Positions 35,960 through 46,387 of a DNA stretch of 64,000 nucleotides are shown piece by piece (position 1 is the first letter of the stretch; the number at the start of each line of letters is the position of its first letter). The stretch lies in NCBI RefSeq assembly GCF_000785555.1, contig NZ_CP009129.1, forward strand, positions 868,001 through 932,000, read 5' to 3'. The DNA is from Planococcus sp. PAMC 21323. Lineage in GTDB: Bacteria; Bacillota; Bacilli; Bacillales_A; Planococcaceae. Position numbers and translations under genes: made by a program. The notes below the pieces were generated by a model, which saw nothing but the letters and a program-made list of their open reading frames with translations, made no database searches and had not been told where the DNA came from.

Positions 35960-37633
35960 GTGGTGAAGAAAATAGTAAACATTCAAGACATCTCGAAATT
36001 GGTATCAATAACTGATCTTGAACTATCACCAGATAGCAATGATATAGTTTTTGTCTCTACTACAATAGACGAGAAAGAAAATGTATATAAGGATATCCTT
36101 TATCATATTGACCTAAAGACCCGTGAGCATCATCAATGGACTTATGGGAAGGGGAGAATCAGTTCACCCAAATGGTCAGCAGATAGCTCTGCTGTTGCGT
36201 ATTTAGCCGAACAAAATGGCAATAACCAATTGTTTGTTTTATCGGTAGCGGAGAAACAAGTAATTCCAGTAACTCATTCGGATACGAGCATAGAACGATT
36301 TGAATGGTCGCCTTGCGGAACAAAGATTTGGATTAGCGGCATACTAGAAAAAGAACTAACATCAACATCACTTTATCAACAAATTGGCTTTTTAAATATG
36401 GAAACGAAAAAAATAGAACAAGTATTAGTAGGGGATTTTCAGTATCGTTTAGAAGCTATATCGCATAATGGGAAAAAAATAGTTTATGGCATAACTCAAG
36501 AAAAAAATCACGAATTTGTAGCTGGCCAGCCACTTTATATTTATGACATTGAAACAAAAGAACAAACAATGATTACAGAAAATCAAGGTCATTTTAATGG
36601 TGTGGCTTTTTCACAAGATGATTCTAAAATCGCGTATATAGGCAATATGCGACAACACGGTGATGCTACTCATAAGGAACTATATATTGCAGATTTACAA
36701 ACTCAAACAAACTTTTGTTTAACAGAAGGGTTAGATGTGCCTGTGGGGGATTACGCAGTTGGAGATTTTCAAAATACAACTTCAATGGTTCCTGTCTGGA
36801 CAAAAGACGATCATTTGTATTTTCAAGTTTCGACTATGGGAGACGTGCGTCTATACTTTGCCTCTCTTGATGGCATGATTTTTCCGGCATCTCCTGAAAT
36901 GGAGCATGTAATTGACTATGATGTTTCATATGATGGGGAATTTGCGATTCTTGCCATCAGTAATTTAACTAAACCAGTAGAGCTGTATCGGTTGGAAATT
37001 ACTACAGGAGAAGTTGAACAATTGACGACGTTTAACCAGACATATGTTGAAAGCACCGTATTGCTTGAAGGACAACCGACTATTACGATGGGGGCAATGG
37101 AGTCAGTGCATAGTTGGTTGGTCGCTCCTATCAATATTCAAGAAGGTGAAAAATATCCGTTAATCGTCAAAGTTCACGAGGATATGCATGGGATGTTCGC
37201 CAATACTTTTTCTCACGAACTGCAATTACTAACGGCTCAAGGTTATGGTGTTCTTGCCATTAATCCAAGCGGAAGTCATGGCTATAACCAGGAGTTTGCG
37301 AAAGCAGGAAGCGAATTTGCTTATAAAGATATGATGACCGCAGTTGCTGAGGTGGTAGAAACAATTGAGTGGATTGATGATAGGCGATTAGCAGTGATAG
37401 GCGACAGTTATGCAGGTCTATTAACGAAGTTGCTATTTCTGGATACGAAAAAAGGGGATCGACCTATAAATGAACAGACAGACCAATTCGCTTTAAAGCT
37501 GGAAAGCATGGAGGAAGATACAAAATTTGTCCGTCTTACAGAAGCGTCTTTGAATCATTTAAATGTCCACAAACCAAGTTACTGGGTAGATCGGTTAGAA
37601 CAAAAATTGAATTGGTTGGAAGAATACGTATAA
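35960..37633 (+). CDS. S9-type prolyl oligopeptidase/acylpeptidase relative with a truncated catalytic domain
   Basis: A 557-residue protein. The N-terminal part (about 1-390) is a beta-propeller of TolB/WD-like repeats (ITDLELSPDSNDIVFVST, PKWSADSSAVAYLAE, FEWSPCGTKIWISG). The C-terminal alpha/beta-hydrolase part resembles YuxL-type acylaminoacyl peptidases: NPSGSHGYNQEF, then GDSYAG at the nucleophile elbow. The family then normally has about 75 more residues with the catalytic Asp; here the sequence jumps to GDRPINEQTDQFALKLESM and ends. The His region reads ASLNHL instead of the usual ASHNL. Catalysis is doubtful. GTG 35960 or 35963 follows AGGGAGG. Confidence 0.7.
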   Translation: MVKKIVNIQDISKLVSITDLELSPDSNDIVFVSTTIDEKENVYKDILYHIDLKTREHHQWTYGKGRISSPKWSADSSAVAYLAEQNGNNQLFVLSVAEKQVIPVTHSDTSIERFEWSPCGTKIWISGILEKELTSTSLYQQIGFLNMETKKIEQVLVGDFQYRLEAISHNGKKIVYGITQEKNHEFVAGQPLYIYDIETKEQTMITENQGHFNGVAFSQDDSKIAYIGNMRQHGDATHKELYIADLQTQTNFCLTEGLDVPVGDYAVGDFQNTTSMVPVWTKDDHLYFQVSTMGDVRLYFASLDGMIFPASPEMEHVIDYDVSYDGEFAILAISNLTKPVELYRLEITTGEVEQLTTFNQTYVESTVLLEGQPTITMGAMESVHSWLVAPINIQEGEKYPLIVKVHEDMHGMFANTFSHELQLLTAQGYGVLAINPSGSHGYNQEFAKAGSEFAYKDMMTAVAEVVETIEWIDDRRLAVIGDSYAGLLTKLLFLDTKKGDRPINEQTDQFALKLESMEEDTKFVRLTEASLNHLNVHKPSYWVDRLEQKLNWLEEYV

Positions 37634-37634
37634 A

Positions 37635-37663
37635 AAAAGAGCAGCTGAACAGCTGCTCTTTTC
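37635..37663. terminator. bidirectional terminator
   Basis: AAAAGAGCAGCTG pairs perfectly with CAGCTGCTCTTTT over a two-base loop, between convergent genes. Confidence 0.85.
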
Positions 37664-37666
37664 TAA

Positions 37667-38443
37667 TTATTTTCCTTTAAACACAGGTTTTCTTTTTTCA
37701 CCAAAAGCGGTTAGGGCTTCAATTCTGTCTTCAGTGGGTATAGTGATTTCATAAGCCTTTCGCTCGATTTGAAGGCCAGTTTGTAAATCGGTGTTCATGC
37801 CATTCTTAATTGCAAATTTGGCTTGTTGAAGTGCGATTGGTCCATTAGCAAGAATAGCATCTGCAAAATCACCAGTCACATCAACTAGTTTATCGCGCGT
37901 AGCAACTCGCGTTAACAATCCGTAATCCAGTGCTTCAACAGATTTTAAGCGGCGCGCAGTCAATATTAACTCTAAGGCTTTTGTTTCACCAATCAAACGA
38001 GGCAAACGTTGAGTACCGCCAGCTCCAGGGATAATTCCTAAACTAGTTTCAGTCAGTCCTAGAAGTGTATCATCTGTTGCAATTCGGAAATCACAAGCAA
38101 GTGCCAGTTCCATACCTCCGCCAAATGCGAAACCATTAATCATGGCGATAGTAGGTTGTGGCAAATTCTCGATGGTGGAGAACACTTCTCCAATTTTGTA
38201 GATATTGCGCTTTACATGTTGTTCAGTTAGATTTTTACGTTCTTTCAAGTCCGCACCCACACTGAATGCTTTTTCCCCTGCACCAGTGAAAACAACAACA
38301 CGGATATCTGGATTGATGCGGATTGCCTCTACAACCTGACCTAGCTCGAGTAACATGTCATAATTAAAAGCATTCATTGATTCGGGTCGATTTAACGTAA
38401 TAAAAGCTAAATTGTTTCGTTGTTCATAATGAATTGTGTCCAT
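37667..38443 (-). CDS. enoyl-CoA hydratase
   Basis: A 258-residue crotonase-family enzyme. The oxyanion-hole segments KAFSVGADLKE and GFAFGGGMELALACDF are present. The two Glu positions of classical hydratases are filled (GGGMELA and TETSLGIIPGAGGTQRLPR). So, unlike the YhaR-like protein in this window, it is expected to hydrate enoyl-CoA in fatty acid breakdown. ATG 38443 has AAGGGGG at the right distance; ATG 38449 abuts it. No FadR-like box is seen before it. Confidence 0.88.
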   Translation of the reverse strand: MDTIHYEQRNNLAFITLNRPESMNAFNYDMLLELGQVVEAIRINPDIRVVVFTGAGEKAFSVGADLKERKNLTEQHVKRNIYKIGEVFSTIENLPQPTIAMINGFAFGGGMELALACDFRIATDDTLLGLTETSLGIIPGAGGTQRLPRLIGETKALELILTARRLKSVEALDYGLLTRVATRDKLVDVTGDFADAILANGPIALQQAKFAIKNGMNTDLQTGLQIERKAYEITIPTEDRIEALTAFGEKRKPVFKGK

Positions 38444-38544
38444 TTCCATCCCCCTTGTTTCGTTCCATCCATTAAAAACATATCACTTTTTGGACTATTT
38501 CGCCATCAGACTCTATAATGAACTCCATGGGAGGGACTGCATTT

Positions 38545-40161
38545 ATGAATCAAATAACATTTATACGTATCTTCCGGATTGTCTGGTTGGCAGTCAAATT
38601 CTTTTTACAAATAACGATTTTCCAAAAGCGCAATCGTGGCAAATGGACTCCGTTAGTTGAAAAAAGATGGAATGAGATGATTACAAAGCAAGCAAAAGAG
38701 TATAAGAACCTCGCATTAAAGCTTGGTGGACTTATGATTAAACTGGGGCAGTTTCTCTCAACGCGTGCGGATATTATGCCGCCATCGTTTCTTGAAGAAT
38801 TAGAAGGTTTAATAGATCGTGTACCTTCTGTTCCAAGGCAGGATATTGTCTCGGTACTTGAGCAAGAATGGAATACAACTCATACGGATTACTTGGAACA
38901 TTTATCGGAATCCGCCGTCGCTTCTGCTTCGATTGGTGAAGTTTATAAAGGCGTATTGAAAAATGGATTGGAAGTTGCTGTTAAAGTTCAACGACCAGGA
39001 ACTGATCGAATATTACGCGCCGACTTTAAAGCCATCCGTATTGTGATATGGTTAGCTGAAAAGTTCACACCATTTGGAAAACAAATCGACTTTAAGCAGT
39101 TATATGTGGAAATGACAGAAACAATTGGCAATGAACTTAATTTTTTAAAAGAACTTCAAAATGGCCGCTCTTTTTCTGATCGCTTTGATGCGATGGAAGG
39201 AGTACGGATTCCGATGTATTTCGATGAATTCACAACACGTCGAGTATTGGTAATGGAATGGATCGAAGGAGCACGTATAACAGATCTAGCTTTTATCGAA
39301 AAAAATGAATTAGATCGTCATGAAATATCCGAACGATTGTTTATTTTGTTTTTAGAACAAATTTTGTACGGTGGTCAATTCCATGCAGACCCTCATGGGG
39401 GGAATATTTTACTTGAACCCAACGGCGGTATTGTATTGATTGATTTCGGAATGATTGGCACGATTTCGAAAAAAGATTCTCAATCTGTATTACGTGCAGC
39501 AGAAGGGATTATTTTCAAAAATTACGAGCAAGTTCTCGATTCATTGGAAGAGCTGCGCTTTTTATTGCCGCAGGCAGATCGCGCGATCTTAGAAGATGCC
39601 ATATCTAGACTTGTATCAGCATACGAAACAAACGAGTTGTCACAGATGGACAGTTTTGTTGTGGAACGTTTACTTGACGATATTCAAGACATTGTCCGTA
39701 CACAACCGGTTCAATTACCAGCTGAATTTGCTTTTTTTGGACGAGCAGCTTCGATTTTTGTAGGGGTCTTGCACATCTTAGATCCTAATGTAGATTTAAT
39801 GGCTTTGGCTCGACCACGAATTCTCGAATGGGCTTCGTCACAAAAAGAAGGTAAAGGCATGTTTGGTAAAGAAGACATCCTACGCTGGGTATTAAATGGA
39901 ACCGGTCCATTGCGGGTATTCCCTCAGAAAGTGATCAATTATTTAGAAGAACCAGAACGTCTACGCCGATATATCGAGAATCGTGACGGTAAAGAGCGCG
40001 AATACCGACGTGATTTACAATCACGCATGTTTGCTGGAGTATTTACGATTTTATCATTTGTCGGAATTTCCGTATCGGTATGGTTCTGGAATGAGCCTTA
40101 TATGTGGGTTTCTTCTGTATTCTTCGTAGGCTCGCTATGGGCTTACCGTTCGATTAAATAA
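38545..40161 (+). CDS. ABC1/AarF/UbiB family atypical kinase-like protein
   Basis: A 538-residue protein. The family motif KLGQFLSTRADIMPP (K-x-G-Q) opens the kinase-like domain, followed by the Ala-rich nucleotide loop VASASIGEVYKG, VAVKVQRPG, the catalytic-loop-like HADPHGGNILL and LIDFGMIG. Two hydrophobic helices close the C-terminus (about residues 490-535), giving membrane anchorage. UbiB proteins support isoprenoid quinone synthesis or lipid homeostasis; the role in menaquinone-using Firmicutes is unproven. ATG 38545 has GGAGGG nine bases upstream. Confidence 0.85.
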   Translation: MNQITFIRIFRIVWLAVKFFLQITIFQKRNRGKWTPLVEKRWNEMITKQAKEYKNLALKLGGLMIKLGQFLSTRADIMPPSFLEELEGLIDRVPSVPRQDIVSVLEQEWNTTHTDYLEHLSESAVASASIGEVYKGVLKNGLEVAVKVQRPGTDRILRADFKAIRIVIWLAEKFTPFGKQIDFKQLYVEMTETIGNELNFLKELQNGRSFSDRFDAMEGVRIPMYFDEFTTRRVLVMEWIEGARITDLAFIEKNELDRHEISERLFILFLEQILYGGQFHADPHGGNILLEPNGGIVLIDFGMIGTISKKDSQSVLRAAEGIIFKNYEQVLDSLEELRFLLPQADRAILEDAISRLVSAYETNELSQMDSFVVERLLDDIQDIVRTQPVQLPAEFAFFGRAASIFVGVLHILDPNVDLMALARPRILEWASSQKEGKGMFGKEDILRWVLNGTGPLRVFPQKVINYLEEPERLRRYIENRDGKEREYRRDLQSRMFAGVFTILSFVGISVSVWFWNEPYMWVSSVFFVGSLWAYRSIK

Positions 40162-40242
40162 AGTGTAAATATCCTGGACTGGGTGTATAAGCTAAATAAT
40201 AAGAATAACTGTAGCACTATAAATAACTTATAAACACTAACA

Positions 40243-40290
40243 AAAGAGCTGCCGATTAAAGTATTTTACTTTAATCGGCAGCTCTTTAAA
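40243..40290. terminator. bidirectional terminator between the AarF-like gene and comK
   Basis: A 21-bp perfect stem (40243-40263 with 40267-40287) over a three-base loop lies between convergent genes. Confidence 0.9.
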
Positions 40291-40315
40291 TTGGATCTTG
40301 AAAGTAGTGAAATGC

Positions 40316-40870
40316 CTACTCAAGAGGTTGCTGTTTACGCGGAGGAAATGTCCGTGTAGTCACATAAGCCATCGGGCGGTTATGAACACGCTGCGCTTTT
40401 TTGAAAAAACGACGAAGGGAACCCGCAAAAGAATGCTGGTTTCGTAAAGCGATAGGCGATACATCTAAATAAACGGTTTCGTTATTGCCTAAATAAATAA
40501 TACTTCCTTTACCGCTACTGTCACTTTCGATAAGATCAATAGCGTCATAATTAAACCAAACGCATTCTTTGTTTTTAGGAGAGTGTGTCGGAAAGAATAT
40601 GAGTGGGTTGCCGTAATACTCGCCTATTATAATGGGGGGCTTATGTTTCACACCAACAGCTTTTTGGGCGTAAAGTGTGGCACTTTCCAATGAAGCTCGG
40701 TAAAAGCGGCAGGAAGTGGTAACCGTTTTATATACAGCATCTTCAACCACAAACTCATTGCGGTCTTCAATCACACGCATCCAGGTGCGGTGGCCGTCTG
40801 TATAGGGTAAAAGGGCATACGTATTTGTACAAATCGTATACGAAGACGGTCTGTGATTCTTTTTACTCAT
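40316..40870 (-). CDS. comK: competence transcription factor ComK
   Basis: A 184-residue ComK-family protein. YAQKAVGVKHKPPIIIGEYYGNPLIFFPTHSPKNKECVWFNY and SCRFYRAS align with the conserved core of B. subtilis ComK (HKPPIMV, FLFPT, SCRFFG). ComK switches on DNA-uptake and recombination genes in competent cells. AGGGGG lies before the ATG. The gene faces yhzC across a divergent promoter region, as in B. subtilis. Confidence 0.88.
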   Translation of the reverse strand: MSKKNHRPSSYTICTNTYALLPYTDGHRTWMRVIEDRNEFVVEDAVYKTVTTSCRFYRASLESATLYAQKAVGVKHKPPIIIGEYYGNPLIFFPTHSPKNKECVWFNYDAIDLIESDSSGKGSIIYLGNNETVYLDVSPIALRNQHSFAGSLRRFFKKAQRVHNRPMAYVTTRTFPPRKQQPLE

Positions 40871-40905
40871 GAAGAATAACCCCCTAAATTTACTTTACAT
40901 ATCCT

Positions 40906-40933
40906 ATTATAATAAAAAATGGAAATTTGGCAA
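40906..40933 (-). promoter_or_regulatory. promoter of comK
   Basis: On the minus strand TTGCCA (40933-40928) and consensus TATAAT (40911-40906) are 16 bases apart, about 35 bases before the comK ATG. Confidence 0.6.
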
Positions 40934-40960
40934 TGTAAATTAGATTGAAAATAAAATTTT
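40916..40960. promoter_or_regulatory. candidate ComK AT-boxes
   Basis: AAAA-N5-ATTT (40916-40928) and AAAA-N5-TTTT (40948-40960) are separated by 19 bases, close to the 18-base spacing known for ComK K-boxes. The first lies inside the promoter spacer. The region is AT-rich, so chance matches are likely. Confidence 0.3.
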
Positions 40961-40974
40961 TTCTATTTAGTTGT

Positions 40975-40989
40975 AATTTTCAAAAAAGT
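40975..40989. promoter_or_regulatory. candidate CodY box
   Basis: AATTTTCAAAAAAGT matches the CodY consensus AATTTTCWGAAAATT at 13 of 15 positions. It lies upstream of comK and next to the -35 of yhzC. CodY represses comK in B. subtilis. Confidence 0.4.
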
Positions 40990-40990
40990 C

Positions 40991-41020
40991 TTGATTTTTA
41001 TTATTCCTTTCATGTATACT
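40991..41020 (+). promoter_or_regulatory. promoter of yhzC
   Basis: TTGATT (40991-40996) and TATACT (41015-41020) are 18 bases apart, ending 27 bases before the ATG. Confidence 0.55.
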
Positions 41021-41047
41021 AATGAAAAGCATTCGGGGTGAAGAAGA

Positions 41048-41290
41048 ATGGAAAACTATTATTCTTATGCTGATTTCATGAAAGCAATGGCTCAAACAAA
41101 AAAAATTACGGAAGCAGAAAAGCTGCTAAATGATATCTATTTAGATCTGTTCTTAAAGCATGTTCACCGTTCTCAACAAGTAGAACAGCTGCTGACACTG
41201 ATTGACGAGGCTTTAGACAACCATGATCAAAAAGCATTCACTAAATATACTACTCAATTACAAATTTTAAATCACGAAGAAACAGAATAA
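41048..41290 (+). CDS. yhzC: IDEAL-domain protein YhzC
   Basis: An 80-residue protein. YYSYADFMKAMAQTKKITEAEKLLNDIYLDLFLKHVHRSQQ followed by LLTLIDEALDNHDQKAF is the IDEAL domain layout (a C-terminal helical motif named after its consensus). The function is unknown. Its position divergent to comK matches B. subtilis yhzC. A promoter and a strong downstream terminator bracket it as a single gene. Confidence 0.78.
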   Translation: MENYYSYADFMKAMAQTKKITEAEKLLNDIYLDLFLKHVHRSQQVEQLLTLIDEALDNHDQKAFTKYTTQLQILNHEETE

Positions 41291-41312
41291 ACAGCTAACA
41301 AAATATGGGTAG

Positions 41313-41349
41313 AAAAAAGAGAACTAGACCACATCTAGTTCTCTTTTTT
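41313..41349. terminator. terminator of yhzC
   Basis: AAAAAAGAGAACTAG pairs perfectly with CTAGTTCTCTTTTTT over a short loop. Confidence 0.88.
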
Positions 41350-41431
41350 CTGTGCTCCTTATATAGAATGAACTTCATTTAACTTGCAATTACAAGTTTT
41401 AAATCTGATTATTTATTTTTTAATTTGCGTT

Positions 41432-41445
41432 AAAACATATGTTCG
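41432..41445. promoter_or_regulatory. candidate LexA (DinR) box upstream of uvrB
   Basis: AAAACATATGTTCG matches 12 of 14 bases of the Bacillus SOS box CGAACATATGTTCG. A weaker half-match containing the same CATATGTT lies at 41470-41477. uvrB is an SOS gene in B. subtilis. Confidence 0.6.
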
Positions 41446-41515
41446 CTTTTTGTTAGGGATTTTTTAGGGCATATGTTAAAGTAGAAGTATTGAAAGAACG
41501 GGAGGATGCCTCATT

Positions 41516-43498
41516 ATGAAACAAGAATTTAATCTTCAAGCCCCATATGAACCCGCGGGCGATCAACCACAAGCCATTACTGAATTGACCCAAGGCATCA
41601 TTAACGGCAAGCGTTGCCAAACATTATTGGGGGCAACTGGTACAGGAAAAACGTATACAATGTCAAACGTCATTCAGCAAGTGAAAAAGCCAACACTTGT
41701 TATGGCTCATAATAAAACTTTAGCTGGGCAGCTTTACAGTGAATTTAAGGAGTTTTTTCCGGACAATGCTGTGGAGTATTTCGTCAGTTATTACGATTAT
41801 TATCAACCTGAGGCATACGTTCCTCAATCCGATACATTTATCGAAAAAGATGCGAGTATCAATGACGAAATTGATAAACTTCGCCATTCTGCAACCAGTT
41901 CGCTATTTGAACGTGATGATGTAATAGTCATTGCTTCGGTTTCTTGCATATATGGACTTGGTTCTCCTAAAGAATACCGCGAGTTAGTCGTTTCGTTACG
42001 TAAAGGAATGGAAATTGAGCGAAATCAGTTGCTAAGAAAATTAGTTGATGTTCAATACGAACGTAACGATATCAACTTCATACGAGGAACATTCCGAGTT
42101 AGAGGTGATGTGGTAGAAATTTTTCCAGCGTCACGCGACGAAAGATGCTTACGCGTAGAATTTTTTGGTGATGAAATTGATCGTATTCGTGAAGTAGATG
42201 CACTGACTGGTGAAATTATTGGCGAACGCGATCATGTTGCCATATTTCCAGCATCTCACTTTGTTACACGCGAAGATAAAATGGTCAAAGCCATTGAAAA
42301 TATTGAAGTAGAGTTAGAAGAGCGATTAAAAGAGATGCGTGCAGAAGATAAATTATTAGAAGCACAACGACTTGAGCAGCGAACGCGTTACGATTTAGAA
42401 ATGATGAGGGAAATGGGCTTTTGTTCAGGTATCGAAAACTACTCGCGCCATTTGACACTTCGACCTGCAGGAGCACAGCCCTATACATTAATCGATTACT
42501 TTCCAGATGACTTTTTGCTAGTTGTAGATGAAAGTCATGTAACCTTGCCGCAAGTGCGCGGAATGTTTAATGGTGACCAAGCACGTAAAAAAGTATTAGT
42601 GGATCATGGATTCCGTTTACCTTCAGCGATGGATAACCGACCATTAACGTTTACCGAATTTGAGGAACATATTAGTCAAGCGGTATTCGTATCAGCAACT
42701 CCGGGACCCTATGAATTAGAACACACACCTGAGATGGTAGAACAAATTATTCGACCGACTGGATTACTTGACCCGACAATCGAAATTCGACCGATTGAAG
42801 GTCAAATTGATGACTTGATGGACGAAATTCGTCAACGTGCGGAAGTCAATGAGCGTGTACTAGTTACCACATTGACCAAAAAGATGTCGGAAGATTTAAC
42901 GGCTTATTTAAAAGATGCGGGCATTAAAGTAAATTACTTACACTCGGAGATAAAAACACTCGAAAGAATTGAAATTATTCGCGAGTTACGTATGGGTGTT
43001 TATGATGTACTTATTGGGATTAACCTATTACGTGAAGGATTAGATATTCCGGAAGTTTCATTAGTGACCATATTAGATGCTGATAAAGAAGGCTTCTTGC
43101 GTTCTGAACGTTCATTAATACAAACAATGGGTCGTGCAGCAAGAAACTCAAATGGTCGTGTCATTATGTATGCTGATCGAATAACGGATTCAATGCAAAA
43201 AGCGATGGATGAAACAACTCGACGCCGTACCATTCAAGCGGAATACAATGAAAAACATGGTATAACGCCAATTACGATACAGAAGAAAATTCGTGACGTT
43301 ATTCGTGCAACAAACGCAGCAGAAGAGTCAGAAGAATATATTTCAAAAGCAGTATCAGGCAAAAAGCTCAAAAAAGAAGAGCGCGTAAAACTGATCAGTT
43401 TATTGGAGACAGAAATGAAAGAAGCAGCAAAAGCACTCGATTTCGAACGAGCTGCAGAATTGCGTGATACGGTGCTTGAATTGAAAGCGGAAGGATGA
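41516..43498 (+). CDS. uvrB: excinuclease ABC subunit B
   Basis: A 660-residue nucleotide excision repair helicase-like subunit that loads onto damaged DNA from UvrA and recruits UvrC. It shows Walker [11 protein letters not shown] (about 39-48), the beta-hairpin region [16 protein letters not shown], the DEXX-type box VVDESHV, motif [18 protein letters not shown], and the C-terminal UVR domain ([17 protein letters not shown]). GGGAGG precedes the ATG; uvrA follows six bases after the stop. Confidence 0.97.
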   Translation: MKQEFNLQAPYEPAGDQPQAITELTQGIINGKRCQTLLGATGTGKTYTMSNVIQQVKKPTLVMAHNKTLAGQLYSEFKEFFPDNAVEYFVSYYDYYQPEAYVPQSDTFIEKDASINDEIDKLRHSATSSLFERDDVIVIASVSCIYGLGSPKEYRELVVSLRKGMEIERNQLLRKLVDVQYERNDINFIRGTFRVRGDVVEIFPASRDERCLRVEFFGDEIDRIREVDALTGEIIGERDHVAIFPASHFVTREDKMVKAIENIEVELEERLKEMRAEDKLLEAQRLEQRTRYDLEMMREMGFCSGIENYSRHLTLRPAGAQPYTLIDYFPDDFLLVVDESHVTLPQVRGMFNGDQARKKVLVDHGFRLPSAMDNRPLTFTEFEEHISQAVFVSATPGPYELEHTPEMVEQIIRPTGLLDPTIEIRPIEGQIDDLMDEIRQRAEVNERVLVTTLTKKMSEDLTAYLKDAGIKVNYLHSEIKTLERIEIIRELRMGVYDVLIGINLLREGLDIPEVSLVTILDADKEGFLRSERSLIQTMGRAARNSNGRVIMYADRITDSMQKAMDETTRRRTIQAEYNEKHGITPITIQKKIRDVIRATNAAEESEEYISKAVSGKKLKKEERVKLISLLETEMKEAAKALDFERAAELRDTVLELKAEG

Positions 43499-43504
43499 TG
43501 CAAC

Positions 43505-46387
43505 ATGAAGAAACAGGAAATACGTATACAAGGTGCACGCGCACATAACTTGAAAAACATCGATGTTGTCATTCCGCGTGACAAGCTTGTTGTCATGACT
43601 GGTTTGTCAGGATCTGGTAAGTCCTCATTAGCATTTGATACGATTTATGCAGAAGGTCAAAGACGATATGTAGAATCTTTGTCTGCTTATGCACGCCAGT
43701 TTTTGGGGCAAATGGACAAGCCTGACGTTGATTTAATAGAAGGTTTGTCACCAGCTATTTCAATAGATCAGAAAACTACAAGTAAAAACCCACGATCTAC
43801 AGTAGCGACAGTAACAGAAATTTACGATTATATGCGTTTAATGTTTGCGCGCGTAGGAAAGCCAATTTGTCCAAATCACGGCATAGAGATTTCTTCGCAA
43901 ACCATTGAACAAATGGTAGATCGTATTGTGGAGTATCCTGAGCGGACTAAAATGCAAATTTTAGCTCCAATTGTTTCTGGACGTAAAGGAACACATGTGA
44001 AGTTGCTTGAAGACATTAAAAAGCAAGGTTATGTACGTGTCCGTGTAGATGGTGAGTTAATTGATTTAGATGACGATATTACCTTAGATAAAAACAAAAA
44101 GCATAATATCGAAGTAGTTATTGACCGGATTATTATTAAAGAAGGTATTGCTCCGCGCTTAAGTGATTCTCTAGAATCTGCTCTTCGCTTAGCAGATGGG
44201 CGAGTATTAGTAGATGTAATGGAACAAGAAGAGTTATTGTTTAGCGAACATCATGCTTGTCCAATTTGTGGGTTTTCCATTGGCGAATTAGAACCGAGAA
44301 TGTTTTCATTCAACTCACCTTTTGGTGCCTGCCCAGACTGTGACGGTTTAGGGATGAAGCTTGAAGTTGATCCAGAACTCGTTATTCCAGATTGGAACGT
44401 GTCCTTAAATAAAGGCGCAATTGTTCCATGGCAACCGACCAGTTCACAATATTACCCACAATTATTAAAAGCAGTTTGTCAACATTATAAAATTGATATG
44501 GATATACCAGTTAGTGAGTTGCCTGAAGAACATATCAATGTCATTATGCGCGGATCTGGAAATGACAAAATTCGCTTCCGATATGAAAATGATTATGGCC
44601 AAATTCGAGATAACCATATTCAATTTGAAGGAGTCCTTTCTAACGTAGATCGACGCTACCGTGAAACTTCATCTGACTATATTCGTGAACAAATGGAAAA
44701 ATACATGGGGCAACAAGCATGTCCGAGCTGTGAAGGATATCGCTTAAAACCCGAATCTCTATCAGTTAAAGTAAACAATTTGCACATCGGTACAGTAGCA
44801 GAATTTTCTATTGTAGAAGCATATGCATTTTTTGATGAACTCCAATTATCGGAAAAAGATATGCAAATCGCAAAATTGATTTTACGTGAAATTCAAGAAC
44901 GGATCGGTTTCCTTATCAATGTCGGATTAGATTACCTAACGTTAAATCGAGCTTCAGGAACTTTATCAGGTGGAGAAGCACAGCGAATTCGTTTAGCAAC
45001 TCAAATTGGTTCTAGGTTGACCGGTGTATTATATATTCTAGATGAACCTTCCATAGGATTGCATCAACGTGATAATGACCGATTAATTGAGACGCTTAAA
45101 AGCATGCGTGATATCGGAAATACATTAATTGTCGTCGAACATGATGAAGACACAATGTTAGCGGCTGATTATTTAATCGATGTTGGACCGGGAGCAGGCG
45201 TACATGGCGGCGAAATAATTGCTGCAGGGACACCTGACAAAGTGATGAAAAACAAAAAGTCGTTAACTGGACAATATTTAAGCGGCAAGAAGTTTATTCC
45301 ATTACCGGCCGAGCGAAGAACGCCAAGTGACCGGAAAATATCAATTCGTGGAGCAAACCAAAATAACTTGAAAAAAGTAGATGTCGACATTCCATTAGGG
45401 CTGTTTACAGCCGTTACAGGCGTATCAGGTTCAGGAAAGAGCACGCTAATCAATGAAATTCTTTACAAGACTTTGGCGCACCGTCTAAATCGAGCGAAAG
45501 CAAAACCTGGTCAATTCGATACTATTGAAGGAACTGAAGAGCTGGAAAAAGTTATTGAAATCGATCAGTCACCAATTGGGCGGACACCGCGATCAAACCC
45601 AGCAACGTATACAGGCGTTTTTGATGATGTCCGAGATGTCTATGCCACAACAAACGAAGCAAAAGTTCGTGGCTATAAAAAAGGGCGTTTTAGTTTCAAC
45701 GTCAAGGGTGGTCGCTGTGAAGCTTGTCGCGGAGATGGTATTATAAAAATAGAAATGCATTTCCTTCCGGATGTTTATGTGCCTTGTGAAATATGCCATG
45801 GCAAACGTTATAACCGGGAAACATTGGAAGTGAAATATAAAAACAAAAGTATTGCTGATGTATTAGCTATGACGGTAGAAGATGCATTATCATTTTTCGA
45901 AAACATTCCAAAAATCAACCGCAAATTACAAACTATTGTTGATGTTGGATTGGGTTATATTACGATGGGGCAACCTGCTACAACTTTATCGGGAGGAGAA
46001 GCTCAACGCGTCAAGTTGGCTTCAGAGCTTCATAAGCGTTCAAACGGCAAATCCTTCTACATTTTAGACGAACCAACGACTGGTTTACATGCTGACGATA
46101 TCTCGCGTCTCTTACTCGTGTTGCAGCGTCTCGTAGAAAATGGCGACACAGTACTAACCATCGAACACAATTTAGACGTCATAAAAACAGCTGATTATAT
46201 TATTGATTTAGGTCCTGAAGGCGGAGATAAAGGTGGAACTATTTTGGCGACGGGCACTCCTGAGGATATCGCAGCTGTTGAAAATTCCTATACTGGCAAG
46301 TATTTAAAACCAATTCTTGAACGGGACCGGGCACGAATGGAATCTCTAGTTAAAGGTGCAAGTCGAAAGAAAAAAGTAGCAAAATGA
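43505..46387 (+). CDS. uvrA: excinuclease ABC subunit A
   Basis: A 960-residue damage-recognition ATPase. It has two ABC modules (Walker [10 protein letters not shown] near residue 33 and GVSGSGKST near 640; signatures [13 protein letters not shown] and [13 protein letters not shown]). Two zinc modules are visible: CPICGF...CPDC and CEACRG...CEICHG. The start [20 protein letters not shown] is typical. It forms an operon with uvrB and shares its SOS-type promoter region. Confidence 0.97.
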   Translation: MKKQEIRIQGARAHNLKNIDVVIPRDKLVVMTGLSGSGKSSLAFDTIYAEGQRRYVESLSAYARQFLGQMDKPDVDLIEGLSPAISIDQKTTSKNPRSTVATVTEIYDYMRLMFARVGKPICPNHGIEISSQTIEQMVDRIVEYPERTKMQILAPIVSGRKGTHVKLLEDIKKQGYVRVRVDGELIDLDDDITLDKNKKHNIEVVIDRIIIKEGIAPRLSDSLESALRLADGRVLVDVMEQEELLFSEHHACPICGFSIGELEPRMFSFNSPFGACPDCDGLGMKLEVDPELVIPDWNVSLNKGAIVPWQPTSSQYYPQLLKAVCQHYKIDMDIPVSELPEEHINVIMRGSGNDKIRFRYENDYGQIRDNHIQFEGVLSNVDRRYRETSSDYIREQMEKYMGQQACPSCEGYRLKPESLSVKVNNLHIGTVAEFSIVEAYAFFDELQLSEKDMQIAKLILREIQERIGFLINVGLDYLTLNRASGTLSGGEAQRIRLATQIGSRLTGVLYILDEPSIGLHQRDNDRLIETLKSMRDIGNTLIVVEHDEDTMLAADYLIDVGPGAGVHGGEIIAAGTPDKVMKNKKSLTGQYLSGKKFIPLPAERRTPSDRKISIRGANQNNLKKVDVDIPLGLFTAVTGVSGSGKSTLINEILYKTLAHRLNRAKAKPGQFDTIEGTEELEKVIEIDQSPIGRTPRSNPATYTGVFDDVRDVYATTNEAKVRGYKKGRFSFNVKGGRCEACRGDGIIKIEMHFLPDVYVPCEICHGKRYNRETLEVKYKNKSIADVLAMTVEDALSFFENIPKINRKLQTIVDVGLGYITMGQPATTLSGGEAQRVKLASELHKRSNGKSFYILDEPTTGLHADDISRLLLVLQRLVENGDTVLTIEHNLDVIKTADYIIDLGPEGGDKGGTILATGTPEDIAAVENSYTGKYLKPILERDRARMESLVKGASRKKKVAK

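Noticed and set aside
35796..36029. Minus-strand ORF of 77 codons with a hydrophobic C-terminus between lcfB and the S9 gene
   Set aside because: It overlaps the ribosome binding site and first codons of the S9-like gene, has no convincing RBS and matches no family I recognise. A gene remnant cannot be excluded.
40991..41020. Riboswitch or tRNA in the intergenic regions
   Set aside because: I checked the longer gaps (1777-2187, 28136-28595, 35706-35960, 40870-41048) and saw no tRNA fold, T-box or known riboswitch core.
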